64,000 nt of DNA from assembly GCF_004342225.1 (NCBI RefSeq), contig NZ_SMAR01000010.1, positions 58,930-122,929 on the forward strand, in the 5' to 3' direction. This stretch comes from Martelella mediterranea. Its GTDB lineage: Bacteria > Pseudomonadota > Alphaproteobacteria > Rhizobiales > Rhizobiaceae. Position numbers and translations under genes: made by a program. This document shows positions 30,520-39,554 of this stretch, one piece after another; within the stretch, counting starts at the first letter, position 1, and the number at the start of each line of letters is the position of its first letter. A model generated the notes under the pieces. That model did not search any database and was not told the origin of the DNA. It saw nothing but the letters and a program-made list of their open reading frames with translations.

Positions 30520-30876
30520 TCGGCACGGCTGGTCTTTTTGCGCTGGAGGCAGGCCTTTAAGGGATGTCAGGCGCAAGCTTTTTTGAAAACAAGCTAAGAA
30601 AGGGCTTGGTTTTTTCCCACAAGCGGGATAGTTTGCACCCACGCAAAACGGCAACCGATGAAACGGCGATTCGTTTCCCGACTTGGTCTTTGGTTGTTCG
30701 TCCGATGACTTTTATCGTGACTTTCCGTCGATTGCGTGATTCAGAGATTTAAACCCTTAGACTGGCAGTGGGTTTTGTGCCCTGCCAAGCGGGACTATGC
30801 CGCAGCACTTATTTGAATTTGTGCACGGCCGAAGGCGTAGCTCGCCCTTTTAACGAACATTCAGGTGATACATTCC
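30520..30876 (+). other. Gene-free stretch between prmC and the DUF4167 gene
   Basis: 357 bp with no gene I can support. The short open frames here lack ribosome sites. The region is comparatively A/T-rich and presumably holds the promoter and leader of the DUF4167 gene; I see no defined regulatory motif. Confidence 0.45.
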
Positions 30877-31641
30877 ATGAGGTCAGGACAGCAGAATAAG
30901 CGCAGCCGGGGGCGCGGCAATAATAATGGTTTCAACCGTAAGGGCGCCAATCCGCTGACCCGGACATATGATAGTTCCGGTCCTGATGTGAAGGTTCGCG
31001 GAACCGCGCAGCATATTGCGGAGAAATACATGTCGCTTGCGCGGGATGCGCAGGGCTCCGGTGATCGTGTGATGGCTGAGAACTATCTCCAGCACGCTGA
31101 ACATTACAACCGCATTATTGCAGCCGCACAGGCGCAGATGCAGGAGCGCTATCAGCAGCGTGATGATCGTTCGGACAACAATTCCGACGACAACGACGAT
31201 AACACCGCTGGCAAGAATAATAACCAGCAGAACAACCAGGATAGCCGCAATTCCAAACGGGATAATGCGCCGAAGAAGCAGGACCAGTCTGTCGATGCAG
31301 ATGGCCCGCAGCCGGAGATTGAAGGCACGCCTGCCGAAGTTGCTGCTGAAGCATCGGACGGCCAGCCGGTTGAAAAGCCGCGCCGTTCACGCCGCACCTC
31401 GACGACTCCGCGTCCACGCCGGACAAAACGGGCGTCTGCTGAAGGCAACGCGGAAGATGCTCCGGCAGAAGCTGCCGCCACCAATGAGGGCGCAGGCGCT
31501 GTAGCAAGCGATGATCAGCCAGCTGAGCCCGCGCCGAAAAAGCCGGTTCGCCGCAAGCGCACGCCAAAGGCGGAAGCAAAGGAGCAGAGCGAGACCGACG
31601 CCAAGAGTGAGCCAGCTTTGGCTGATGCGCCCGGCGAATAA
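30877..31641 (+). CDS. DUF4167-family RNA-binding-like protein
   Basis: A 254-residue protein of the alphaproteobacterial DUF4167 type. The basic N-terminus (MRSGQQNKRSRGRGNNNG) leads into a conserved block of about 80 residues containing VRGTAQHIAEKYMSLARDA and AENYLQHAEHYNRI. The rest is low complexity: an Asn/Asp/Gln-rich stretch, then Ala/Pro/Glu segments with basic clusters. The composition suggests RNA binding and intrinsic disorder, but the function is not established. The start at 30877 has AGGTGAT upstream; an in-frame ATT-containing extension to 30865 is less likely. Confidence 0.85.
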   Translation: MRSGQQNKRSRGRGNNNGFNRKGANPLTRTYDSSGPDVKVRGTAQHIAEKYMSLARDAQGSGDRVMAENYLQHAEHYNRIIAAAQAQMQERYQQRDDRSDNNSDDNDDNTAGKNNNQQNNQDSRNSKRDNAPKKQDQSVDADGPQPEIEGTPAEVAAEASDGQPVEKPRRSRRTSTTPRPRRTKRASAEGNAEDAPAEAAATNEGAGAVASDDQPAEPAPKKPVRRKRTPKAEAKEQSETDAKSEPALADAPGE

Positions 31642-31676
31642 GTTCCAGAGACGCCTTTACCATTGATGCTTTAATC

Positions 31677-31707
31677 AAAAAGCCCGGCCTTCAAAGCCGG
31701 GCTTTTT
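31677..31707. terminator. Bidirectional intrinsic terminator
   Basis: Stem AGCCCGGC (31681-31688) with GCCGGGCT (31696-31703) and a 7-base loop, flanked by AAAA on the left and TTTTT on the right. It can end the DUF4167 transcript and the convergent symporter transcript. Confidence 0.9.
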
Positions 31708-31766
31708 GCGCATTGTTGAGCGAAGATGCGCGCCTTTGGGGAGGCACGCAGTTTTGCCCGGACGGT

Positions 31767-33542
31767 TCAGAGTTTAACCGGCTGTGGTTCTGCGGGCAGG
31801 TCGTCCGTTCGCGGCCCGGCACTTTTCTTCATTCCGTAGCCGATGGCGAATATGGCCGCCGCGCAGACTGCAAAGAGAGCACGGCCCCAGACCGGGTTCG
31901 GGATCAGCACCATCAGCACAAGCCCAAGACCCATATACATCACCAGCGTGCCGAGTTTCAGACGCTGTGCGCGGTCGTAAGCGCTCTGACCTTCGCCAGC
32001 GATAACCGGGGTATCGACATCACGGAAGAACTCGGTTGTGGCTTCGATATTGGTGTCTTTTGCTTCATTGTAGAACAATGTCGTCAGGCAGAAGAAACCG
32101 AGTGTGAAGATCAGGTGTGCTGCAATCGTTTCGATGATCTTGAAATCGCCAAGTTCGCGCGCGGTCAGATCGGTCATGCCAAACCACCCGGCAACGATAT
32201 CGGCGGTGAAGATATTGGCGACCAGATACGAGACGAACAGACCGAAGATAACTGTGGTCCAGGGTGCCCATTTCGGCGTCTTGCGGATGAAGATGCCGGC
32301 AAAAAGCGGAACCAGGATTGGCGACTGCAGAAGCGTTGCTACCTGCATCATAAGGTCAAACAGGCTGAGCGTTTTCATCGAGTTGAAAAACTGGGCCATG
32401 CCGATGACGAGGACACCATTCACAACGCAGGCGATCTGACCGGCGAAAAGCTGTTCCTTGTCTGTGGCCTGACCCTTACGCAGGATCGGGCCATAAAATG
32501 AGCGGGTGAAGATGCCCGAATTCCGGTTCAGGGCCGAGTCCATCGATGACATGGTGGCGGCAAACAGACCGGCCATCAAAAGGCCCACCGTTCCGGCTGG
32601 CATATAGGTTCTTGCAAAGACCAGATAGACTGCGTCGCTGGCCTTGGCGCCAAGCTGTGGATAGGCGGTTGCAGCCTCAGGGTTCATAATGGCCGTCGCC
32701 CATGGTGGTATGAACCAGATTACCGCGCCGAACATCATCATGACCAGTGCCATGACCGCCGCTTTGCGGGCATTCAGCGAGTCCTTGGCATTCAGGAAGC
32801 GGTAGCTTTCCTGCATATTGTTGATGCTCTGGAGCTGTTTGACGATGTAAAACAGGAAGGAGCCGACAAGGAGAAGCGGGTAATTCAGGTCTGGCCCGGA
32901 GACAAAGCCGCCGGGGAAACGGTCAATGATTTCAAACGGACCGCCGACGACGAAGAGGGCCGTTGCAGCACAGGCAACCGAAATGACAGCAACAACAAGT
33001 GTCTGAATGAAATCCGAGGCGACGACACCCCATGCCCCGCTCAAGAGCGAAATGGCCAGAACGACGATGCCGGTGACCCAGATTGTCGGAACGATCGGGC
33101 TGTCAAAAACCGCTGAAGCGAAAACCCCAAGTCCATTCAACCAGACGCCGGCATTGATAACGCTCAGCGGGATAATGACCCAGGTAAAGAACTGCTCATT
33201 CCCGTGGCCGAAGCGGCGGCGCACACCTTCTGTTGGTGTATCCACCCGCATCTGGCGGAAGCGCGGCGCAAAGTAGAAATAGGCGGCGACATAGGCGACC
33301 ATATTACCTATGAAAACGCCCATAATGGCGAAACCATCAGTGAATGCCTTCCCGGCCGCGCCAGTGAACGTCCAGGCGGAAAACTGAGTCATAAAGGCGG
33401 TCGCACCGACCATCCACCACAACATTTTGCCGCCGCCGCGGAAATAATCGCTGGCGCTGTTGCTGGCCATCTTTTTAAACAGCAGGCTGATTGCGACCAT
33501 GAGCGCAAAGTAGCCCGCAATCACGAGATAGTCATAAACCAT
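31767..33542 (-). CDS. Sodium:solute symporter family permease
   Basis: Inner-membrane secondary transporter of 591 aa with about 14 predicted helices, more than the 11-13 of basic SSS transporters. The family core includes FSAWTFTGAAGKAFTDG and LLMAGLFAATMSSMDSALNR, the latter matching the sodium-site helix region. The start at 33542 (MVYDYLVIAGY) has GATGAGG upstream; the frame is open twelve codons further. The substrate cannot be told (sugars, organic acids and amino acids are all known in the family). It stands alone, divergent from cmk. Confidence 0.88.
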   Translation of the reverse strand: MVYDYLVIAGYFALMVAISLLFKKMASNSASDYFRGGGKMLWWMVGATAFMTQFSAWTFTGAAGKAFTDGFAIMGVFIGNMVAYVAAYFYFAPRFRQMRVDTPTEGVRRRFGHGNEQFFTWVIIPLSVINAGVWLNGLGVFASAVFDSPIVPTIWVTGIVVLAISLLSGAWGVVASDFIQTLVVAVISVACAATALFVVGGPFEIIDRFPGGFVSGPDLNYPLLLVGSFLFYIVKQLQSINNMQESYRFLNAKDSLNARKAAVMALVMMMFGAVIWFIPPWATAIMNPEAATAYPQLGAKASDAVYLVFARTYMPAGTVGLLMAGLFAATMSSMDSALNRNSGIFTRSFYGPILRKGQATDKEQLFAGQIACVVNGVLVIGMAQFFNSMKTLSLFDLMMQVATLLQSPILVPLFAGIFIRKTPKWAPWTTVIFGLFVSYLVANIFTADIVAGWFGMTDLTARELGDFKIIETIAAHLIFTLGFFCLTTLFYNEAKDTNIEATTEFFRDVDTPVIAGEGQSAYDRAQRLKLGTLVMYMGLGLVLMVLIPNPVWGRALFAVCAAAIFAIGYGMKKSAGPRTDDLPAEPQPVKL

Positions 33543-34037
33543 GTCAACCTCATCATGTGTCCGGCAGACCTGCTGCACCCACTCTCTTTGCGGGGCACAG
33601 GCGGTCAGATTTTTCGTTGAATATGGCGCCGGCGGGAGGAGTGTCCGGACGCATATCGGTTAGCCACAGATGACTTGAATTGTGATGCGAGGGCCTTGAT
33701 TTAAGGCAAAAAAACTGGCTGAAACTGCGGACTAGCATACGAGTTACATAAGCCGACGACAGCAAAGGGTAGCGCTGCTGACCAAAGCCTCAGATGGAGA
33801 ATAATGTAATGTTTTGAAATATATTTCATTATTCGTAAGTCTTGCATATCATGTTATGGCTATCGCATTGCAGCAAAATAACTTGTGATATCGCAATATT
33901 TTTTCTTCCAATACGGTCCAATCCTTTCGGGCTGCGAATAACCGTCCGATCCGGAAGCCCACCCGTTTGCCTTTTCGGGAAACGGTTTGCCTTCACTCGC
34001 GACCTGCTTTAATCCAGCGACGGAAAAGAGGTGCTGT
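33543..34037. other. Divergent regulatory region with two palindromes
   Basis: 495 bp between the symporter and cmk with no gene. It is A/T-rich in the middle. It holds a perfect 14-bp palindrome TGAAATATATTTCA at 33815-33828 and a near-perfect one TTGTGATATCGCAA at 33883-33896. Both are plausible operator sites for a regulator of the symporter, but the regulator is unknown. Confidence 0.45.
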
Positions 34038-34679
34038 ATGACAAAACTGGTAATCGCAATTGATGGCCCCGCCGCAGCTGGCAAAGGCACGCTGGCGCGA
34101 AAGCTGGCTGAGGCTTTTGGTCTGCCGCACCTCGATACCGGACTGACCTATCGTGCGACTGCAAAAGCGCTTCTCGATGCGGGAAAACCGCTGGATGATG
34201 AGGCAGTCGCGGCAGACATGGCCGCACGTATCGATCTTGCCGGTCTTGACCGTAATATTCTCTCAGCACATCAGATCGGTGAGGCTGCTTCGAAAATTGC
34301 CGCGATGCCATCTGTGCGCCGGTCGCTGGTCGAGGCACAGAGACGCTTTGCTGACAATGGTGACGGCGCGGTTCTTGATGGCCGGGATATCGGTACTGTG
34401 GTCTGCCCCGATGCTGCGGTGAAGCTTTATGTGACTGCCGATGCACAGGTGCGCGCCCGCAGGCGCTATGATGAAATCATCGCCAGAGGCGAAGCGGCTG
34501 ACTTTTCCGCTATTCTTGCTGATGTCCAGCGCCGGGATGAGCGCGATATGGGACGAAAAGACAGTCCCTTGCGTCCTGCGGACGATGCGCACTTGCTTGA
34601 TACGTCCAAAATGGGTATAGAGGCCGCGTTTCAGGCCGCAATTGCGTATATCCACGCTAGGCTTGACCGGAATACTTAA
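34038..34679 (+). CDS. cmk: Cytidylate kinase
   Basis: Phosphorylates CMP and dCMP with ATP, 213 aa. P-loop [18 protein letters not shown] is at the N-terminus and [13 protein letters not shown] is the substrate-site signature. The start at 34038 has GAGGTGC upstream; the frame is open 17 codons earlier without support. It precedes rpsA as in many proteobacteria. Confidence 0.95.
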   Translation: MTKLVIAIDGPAAAGKGTLARKLAEAFGLPHLDTGLTYRATAKALLDAGKPLDDEAVAADMAARIDLAGLDRNILSAHQIGEAASKIAAMPSVRRSLVEAQRRFADNGDGAVLDGRDIGTVVCPDAAVKLYVTADAQVRARRRYDEIIARGEAADFSAILADVQRRDERDMGRKDSPLRPADDAHLLDTSKMGIEAAFQAAIAYIHARLDRNT

Positions 34680-34814
34680 AATTGCGGAGTTTTTCTCCGT
34701 ATTGGAAATAGGCCTTTCTAAGCATTCGAGCGCCGGAATTTCTCCACCTTTGTAAGTCAAGTGTGGGGTGAATGCTTTAAAGGCATGCGTTTAACACGAA
34801 CCACCGGCGCAGAT

Positions 34815-34846
34815 ATGTCCGGGCCGTTTGACACGAAAACGGACAT
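34815..34846 (+). promoter_or_regulatory. Hairpin in the rpsA leader
   Basis: ATGTCCG (34815-34821) pairs with CGGACAT (34840-34846), with a nested CCGTTT/AAAACGG extension. It ends five bases before the Shine-Dalgarno AGGAG and 14 bases before the rpsA ATG. Possibly part of an S1 autoregulatory leader, which is known for rpsA in enterics; this is inference. Confidence 0.45.
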
Positions 34847-34860
34847 GATCAGGAGTTTCT

Positions 34861-36564
34861 ATGTCTGCAGATACCCCTACGCGGGACGATTTTGCCGCGA
34901 TGCTTGAGGAATCCTTCTCCGAGAGAAACGATCTCGCAGAAGGCTATGTTGCCAAGGGCACGATCACGGCGATCGAAAAAGACGTCGCTATCATCGATGT
35001 CGGCCTGAAGGTCGAAGGCCGCGTTCCGCTTAAGGAATTTGGCGCGAAGGCCAAAGACGGTGCACTGAAACCGGGTGACGAAGTTGAAGTTTACGTTGAG
35101 CGCATCGAGAACGCGCTGGGCGAAGCTGTTCTGTCGCGCGAAAAGGCACGTCGCGAAGAAGCCTGGGTCAAGCTTGAAGCCAAGTTTGAAGCCGGCGAGC
35201 GCGTTGAAGGTCAGATCTTCAACCAGGTCAAGGGCGGCTTCACGGTCGATCTCGATGGCGCAATCGCCTTCCTGCCGCGTTCACAGGTGGATATCCGTCC
35301 GATCCGCGACGTTTCCCCACTGATGCACACGCCGCAGCCCTTCGAAATCCTCAAGATGGACAAGCGTCGTGGCAACATCGTTGTTTCGCGCCGTACCGTT
35401 CTTGAAGAAAGCCGCGCTGAACAGCGTTCGGAAATCGTCCAGAACCTCGAAGAAGGTCAGGTCGTTGAAGGTGTTGTCAAGAACATCACCGACTACGGTG
35501 CCTTCGTCGATCTCGGCGGCATCGATGGCCTGCTGCACGTCACCGATATGGCATGGCGTCGCGTTAATCATCCGACCGAGCTTCTGTCCATTGGCCAGAA
35601 TGTCAAGGTTCAGATCATCCGCATCAACCAGGAAACGCACCGCATTTCGCTGGGCATGAAGCAGCTTGAAGCTGATCCGTGGGATGGCATCCAGGCCAAG
35701 TATCCGGAAGGCAAGAAGATCTCCGGTACGGTTACCAACATCACCGACTACGGTGCATTCGTTGAGCTGGAACCGGGCATTGAAGGCCTGATCCACATCT
35801 CCGAAATGTCCTGGACGAAGAAGAACGTACATCCTGGCAAGATCCTGTCCACGAGTCAGGAAGTCGAAGTTGTCGTTCTCGAAGTTGATCCGGCCAAGCG
35901 TCGTATTTCTCTCGGCCTCAAGCAGACGCTTGAAAATCCTTGGGAAGCTTTCTCCTTCTCCCATCCGTCCGGCACGGTTGTTGAAGGTGAGATCAAGAAC
36001 AAGACCGAATTCGGCCTGTTCATCGGTCTCGAAGGCGACGTCGACGGCATGGTTCACCTGTCTGATCTCGACTGGAACCGTCCGGGCGAGCAGGTCATCG
36101 AGGAATACAACAAGGGCGACATCGTCAAAGCTGTTGTTCTCGATGTCGATATCGAGAAAGAACGCATCTCGCTCGGCATCAAGCAGCTTGGCAAGGATTC
36201 ACTGACGGAAGCTGCTGCTTCGGGTGAACTGCGCAAGGGTGCTGTTGTTTCCTGCGAAGTGATCGCCACCAACGATGGCGGTGTTGAGGTCAGGCTCGTC
36301 AATCATGACGACATCACGGCGTTCATCCGTCGTTCGGATCTCGCCCGCGACCGCGATGAGCAGCGCCCAGAGCGTTTCTCTGCCGGTCAGGTCTTCGATG
36401 CCCGCGTGACCAACTTCTCCAAGAAGGATCGCAAGGTCATGCTGTCGATCAAGGCGCTGGAAATCGCAGAAGAGAAGGAAGCTGTTGCTCAGTTCGGTTC
36501 GTCCGACAGCGGTGCTTCGCTCGGCGATATCCTCGGTGCTGCCCTGAAGGGCCGCGACGACTAA
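34861..36564 (+). CDS. rpsA: 30S ribosomal protein S1
   Basis: mRNA-binding ribosomal protein of 567 aa with six S1 repeats. Successive repeat signatures include VKNITDYGAFVDLGGIDGLL and VTNITDYGAFVELEPGIEGL. The first two repeats are the divergent ribosome-anchoring pair. Codon use is strongly biased, as expected for a highly expressed gene. The start has AGGAG six bases upstream. A strong intrinsic terminator follows 33 bp after the stop. Confidence 0.97.
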   Translation: MSADTPTRDDFAAMLEESFSERNDLAEGYVAKGTITAIEKDVAIIDVGLKVEGRVPLKEFGAKAKDGALKPGDEVEVYVERIENALGEAVLSREKARREEAWVKLEAKFEAGERVEGQIFNQVKGGFTVDLDGAIAFLPRSQVDIRPIRDVSPLMHTPQPFEILKMDKRRGNIVVSRRTVLEESRAEQRSEIVQNLEEGQVVEGVVKNITDYGAFVDLGGIDGLLHVTDMAWRRVNHPTELLSIGQNVKVQIIRINQETHRISLGMKQLEADPWDGIQAKYPEGKKISGTVTNITDYGAFVELEPGIEGLIHISEMSWTKKNVHPGKILSTSQEVEVVVLEVDPAKRRISLGLKQTLENPWEAFSFSHPSGTVVEGEIKNKTEFGLFIGLEGDVDGMVHLSDLDWNRPGEQVIEEYNKGDIVKAVVLDVDIEKERISLGIKQLGKDSLTEAAASGELRKGAVVSCEVIATNDGGVEVRLVNHDDITAFIRRSDLARDRDEQRPERFSAGQVFDARVTNFSKKDRKVMLSIKALEIAEEKEAVAQFGSSDSGASLGDILGAALKGRDD

Positions 36565-36597
36565 TAGACCGACGTTACGGTTTTAGAAAGTCTTCAG

Positions 36598-36626
36598 CCG
36601 CCGGGTGAAACACCCGGCGGTTTTTT
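36598..36626 (+). terminator. Intrinsic terminator of rpsA
   Basis: A perfect 10-bp stem CCGCCGGGTG / CACCCGGCGG with an AAA loop, followed by six T. Confidence 0.95.
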
Positions 36627-36696
36627 GATGTCTGGTCTGTCCTTGATCTTTTGTGAGTAGCATCCGATGTTGGAGGGGAGAACAAAGGAGCATGTC

Positions 36697-37053
36697 ATGG
36701 CTGGTAAAACGCCGATCCTGCCGGGGACCAACAGCAAGCCGCTCGATCCCAATCTTGATGCCTTGCAGTATGAGATCATGGAGGAAACAGCGCATGCGCT
36801 GGGGCGCATCGGGCGTCAGCTGGAAGAGGCTCTGGCGGCTTTGAAACGCCATGATGAAACCTCAGGCGCCAATGCCGATCGTGATCAGCTGGTTCAAGAC
36901 GCCGCCGACCGCGCCTTCGCGCTTTTTATTCAGCGCGATTATCTCGGACTGAAAACCGATCATCACCTGAAGGAAACCTACGATATTCCGGGTGAAGTGA
37001 TGGCCCGTGTCGGGGTGATCAAGGCCAAAAGAGATGACGCTGAACCCCGCTGA
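36697..37053 (+). CDS. Conserved hypothetical protein (possibly DUF6665-like)
   Basis: A 118-residue, mostly helical soluble protein with the segment EIMEETAHALGRIGRQLEEA. It recalls small Rhizobiales proteins grouped as DUF6665, but I am not certain of that assignment. A good AAGGAGC ribosome site lies five bases before ATG 36697, which makes translation likely; an open frame upstream to 36667 is not needed. It lies between two strong terminators, so it is probably transcribed alone. Function unknown. Confidence 0.72.
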   Translation: MAGKTPILPGTNSKPLDPNLDALQYEIMEETAHALGRIGRQLEEALAALKRHDETSGANADRDQLVQDAADRAFALFIQRDYLGLKTDHHLKETYDIPGEVMARVGVIKAKRDDAEPR

Positions 37054-37085
37054 AAGCTTCGCTCTATGGAGCACCAGACATAAAA

Positions 37086-37118
37086 AAGCCCCGGTCTTTA
37101 TAGCCGGGGCTTGATTTT
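37086..37118. terminator. Bidirectional intrinsic terminator
   Basis: Stem AAGCCCCGG (37086-37094) with CCGGGGCTT (37104-37112). T-rich sequence follows on the plus strand and an A run precedes it (T run for the minus strand). It serves the two convergent small genes on either side. Confidence 0.9.
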
Positions 37119-37189
37119 GCCATATCGAAAGACGTTGCGCGGCTTGTCTTGAAGCCGCCAAACGTATCGGATGTGGATGAAACTATGTG

Positions 37190-37363
37190 TTAGTTGGCGG
37201 TGTCGCTGAGGCGTTCGATCTCTTCTTTAAGGTGGAGCTTCTTGCGTTTGAGATCGACAATTTCTTCATCAGGGCTGGAAGGGGATGCCATTACCTGGTT
37301 AATTCTCTTTTCAAGCTGCGAATGCTTTTCTTCAAGAGCGGCAAGGTGAGTCTGAACTGTCAT
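37190..37363 (-). CDS. YdcH/DUF465-family small helical protein
   Basis: A 57-residue protein, nearly all predicted coiled coil (THLAALEEKHSQLEKRINQV, then LKRKKLHLKEEIERL). This matches the DUF465 (YdcH) family common in alphaproteobacteria, whose function is unknown. The start at 37363 (MTVQTHLA) has AAGGAAGGA upstream; a longer frame to 37396 lacks family support. Confidence 0.82.
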   Translation of the reverse strand: MTVQTHLAALEEKHSQLEKRINQVMASPSSPDEEIVDLKRKKLHLKEEIERLSDTAN

Positions 37364-37633
37364 TTCACACGTCCTTCCTTTAACGTGGACCACCAAAAGC
37401 GGCGTCCGTCATCAATTTGCAAAATTAGACTGCCATAACTGAGGCGGCTTGTCGAAGGTATAAATGTGAAATTTCGGCGCAAATTCCGTGTCCGAAAAGA
37501 CAAGTTTTCGCCCTCTTTCTTTGCAGAAAATCTGTTTGATGCTAGATCGGTTTCACTACTGCGTGAATCCGGCGTGCATGGCTTCGTTTTCCATCGGCGC
37601 CGAACCCGGAACCTTGTGTGAAATGGAACGCCG

Positions 37634-38137
37634 ATGAGCTCGATCATGAACCCGCCCGTCGCCATTGTCATGGGCTCCCAGTCCGACTGGGAAACGATGA
37701 AGAATGCCGCGGATACGCTTGATTCCCTCGATATCGGCTATGAGGCACGGATCGTTTCTGCTCACCGCACCCCGGATCGCATGTTTGAGTTTGCCCGTGG
37801 TGCGCGCGAAGAAGGCTTTCAGGTGATAATTGCCGGTGCGGGCGGGGCGGCGCATTTGCCGGGTATGCTGGCAGCATTAACGCCGCTTCCTGTCTTCGGT
37901 GTGCCGGTGCAGTCCCGTGCCCTTTCCGGTCAGGACAGCCTCTTGTCGATTGTACAGATGCCCGCCGGAATACCCGTGGGAACGCTGGCGATTGGCCGGG
38001 CAGGGGCTGTGAATGCCGCGCTTCTTTCCGCATCAGTGCTGGCGCTGCATGACCCGGAAGCCGCGCTCCGGCTTGATGAATATCGAGCTCGCCAGGCGGC
38101 AAGCGTGGCTGAATACCCGATCGATAAGGATGAATGA
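37634..38137 (+). CDS. purE: N5-carboxyaminoimidazole ribonucleotide mutase
   Basis: De novo purine synthesis enzyme that moves the carboxyl group of N5-CAIR to C4, 167 aa. Signature motifs are [18 protein letters not shown] with the catalytic His, [11 protein letters not shown] and [11 protein letters not shown]. It is followed by purK, whose product supplies its substrate, separated by only four bases with the chosen purK start. The ribosome site is weak for both in-frame ATGs (37634 and 37646). Confidence 0.96.
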   Translation: MSSIMNPPVAIVMGSQSDWETMKNAADTLDSLDIGYEARIVSAHRTPDRMFEFARGAREEGFQVIIAGAGGAAHLPGMLAALTPLPVFGVPVQSRALSGQDSLLSIVQMPAGIPVGTLAIGRAGAVNAALLSASVLALHDPEAALRLDEYRARQAASVAEYPIDKDE

Positions 38138-38141
38138 CCCC

Positions 38142-39206
38142 ATGAAGACTGTTGGTATTATCGGCGGCGGCCAGCTCGGACGCATGCTTGCTATGGCGGC
38201 TGCGCGTCTTTCGATCCGTACGATTATTCTGGAGCCGCAGGAGGGGTGTCCGGCGGCACAAGTGGCAAATGATCATATCATTGCCGCCTATGACGATGCA
38301 GAAGCCTTGCGTGAACTGGCGGAAAAAGCGGATATCATCACCTATGAGTTCGAAAACGTGCCCGAGGAAAGTGCCGCACGTCTTGCCGCGAAACGTCCTG
38401 TCTTTCCGCCACCAAGAGCGCTTTCGGTTTCGCAGGACCGGCTGACGGAGAAGACGTTTCTCAACGATAACGGGATTCCGACGGCTGGGTTTCGCGCCGT
38501 GGACACGGTTGAAGCGCTGGAAGCGGCGTTGGCTGATTTTGGCGGTCGCGGCGTGTTGAAAACCCGTCGCTTTGGCTATGACGGAAAAGGTCAGTGGGTC
38601 TTTGCTGGCGAGGGCAACAATGCCGAAGCTGCGTTCGAGGCGTTGAATGGTGCGCCCGCTATTCTGGAAGAATGGATTGCGTTCGAGCGCGAAATTTCTG
38701 TGATCGCGGCGCGTGGACCCGATGGTGGTTTCGTTTGCTTCGATCCTGCCGAAAATGTTCATCGTGACGGGATCTTGCGAACATCGACCGTGCCGGGCAA
38801 CATATCGCCCGCACTGGCAGATGAGGCAAAGTCAGCGGCCTCAAAGCTTATGAATGGTCTCGGCTATGTCGGTGTCTGCGGTGTTGAGTTCTTCGTCGGT
38901 AAAGATGGTGCGCTGCTGGCCAATGAATTCGCGCCCAGGGTTCACAATTCCGGGCACTGGAGCGAGGGGGCTTGTGTGATCTCTCAGTTTGAGCAGCATA
39001 TTCGCGCCATTTGCGGTCTGCCGCTGATCGATCCGGTCCGTCATAGTGATTGCGTTATGCACAATCTTATTGGCGATGACATGGATCGGATTTCTGAATG
39101 GATGACCCATCCCGGAGCGCTGGTGCATCTCTATGGTAAGGCAGAAACCCGCCCGGGCCGCAAAATGGGCCATGTTACCGTGCTTGGCGACCGTCAGAGC
39201 AGTTGA
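38142..39206 (+). CDS. purK: N5-carboxyaminoimidazole ribonucleotide synthase
   Basis: ATP-grasp enzyme that carboxylates AIR with bicarbonate, 354 aa. The N-terminal GIIGGGQLGRMLAMAA, the ATP-grasp LKTRRFGYDGKGQW and EFAPRVHNSGHWSE are diagnostic. I chose ATG 38142 with AAGGA about eleven bases upstream; ATG 38130, overlapping purE, is an alternative adding four residues. A terminator follows 38 bp after the stop. Confidence 0.95.
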   Translation: MKTVGIIGGGQLGRMLAMAAARLSIRTIILEPQEGCPAAQVANDHIIAAYDDAEALRELAEKADIITYEFENVPEESAARLAAKRPVFPPPRALSVSQDRLTEKTFLNDNGIPTAGFRAVDTVEALEAALADFGGRGVLKTRRFGYDGKGQWVFAGEGNNAEAAFEALNGAPAILEEWIAFEREISVIAARGPDGGFVCFDPAENVHRDGILRTSTVPGNISPALADEAKSAASKLMNGLGYVGVCGVEFFVGKDGALLANEFAPRVHNSGHWSEGACVISQFEQHIRAICGLPLIDPVRHSDCVMHNLIGDDMDRISEWMTHPGALVHLYGKAETRPGRKMGHVTVLGDRQSS

Positions 39207-39244
39207 CTCTGCTGTCGCTATTCGCTACTAACGCCACCACGAAC

Positions 39245-39268
39245 AAGCGCGCCGTCCGGCGCGCTTTT
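39245..39268 (+). terminator. Intrinsic terminator of purEK
   Basis: Stem AAGCGCGCC (39245-39253) with GGCGCGCTT (39258-39266), loop GTCC, followed by T. Confidence 0.9.
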
Positions 39269-39329
39269 GATTAGTAACAGACCGCCTTGCCTTCTCGGTT
39301 GAGTGCGGCAATCCAAGCGGATCGAAAAC

Positions 39330-39455
39330 ATGAAGATCAAGAATTCGCTCAAAGCGTTGAAATCCCGTCACCGGGAAAATCGTATGGTGCGCCGCAAAGG
39401 CCGCGTCTACATCATCAACAAGAATAACCCGCGTTTCAAAGCTCGTCAGGGCTGA
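39330..39455 (+). CDS. rpmJ: 50S ribosomal protein L36
   Basis: A 41-residue basic ribosomal protein found by reading the sequence directly ([18 protein letters not shown] at the N-terminus, ending PRFKARQG). It lacks the four zinc-binding cysteines of classical L36, so it is the zinc-free form usual in alphaproteobacteria. It stands as a single gene 62 bp after the purK terminator. Confidence 0.95.
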   Translation: MKIKNSLKALKSRHRENRMVRRKGRVYIINKNNPRFKARQG

Positions 39456-39554
39456 TTACGCGGACTGAGGATGGGTGCAGGCTTTTCGCAGGCCAATGAT
39501 GCTTATCCCGGAATTGTTATTTGACGTTTGACCATGACGGGATATTCTCCCGTC

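Noticed and set aside
31115..31678. Minus-strand Cys/Arg-rich frame opposite the DUF4167 gene
   Set aside because: Antisense of a low-complexity region and covering the terminator; not a credible protein.
35281..36057. Minus-strand frame of 258 codons opposite rpsA
   Set aside because: Internal repeats mirror the S1 repeats of the real gene; it has no independent support.
37668..38762. Minus-strand frame of 364 codons opposite purE and purK
   Set aside because: It runs through two conserved genes on the other strand and has low-complexity composition.
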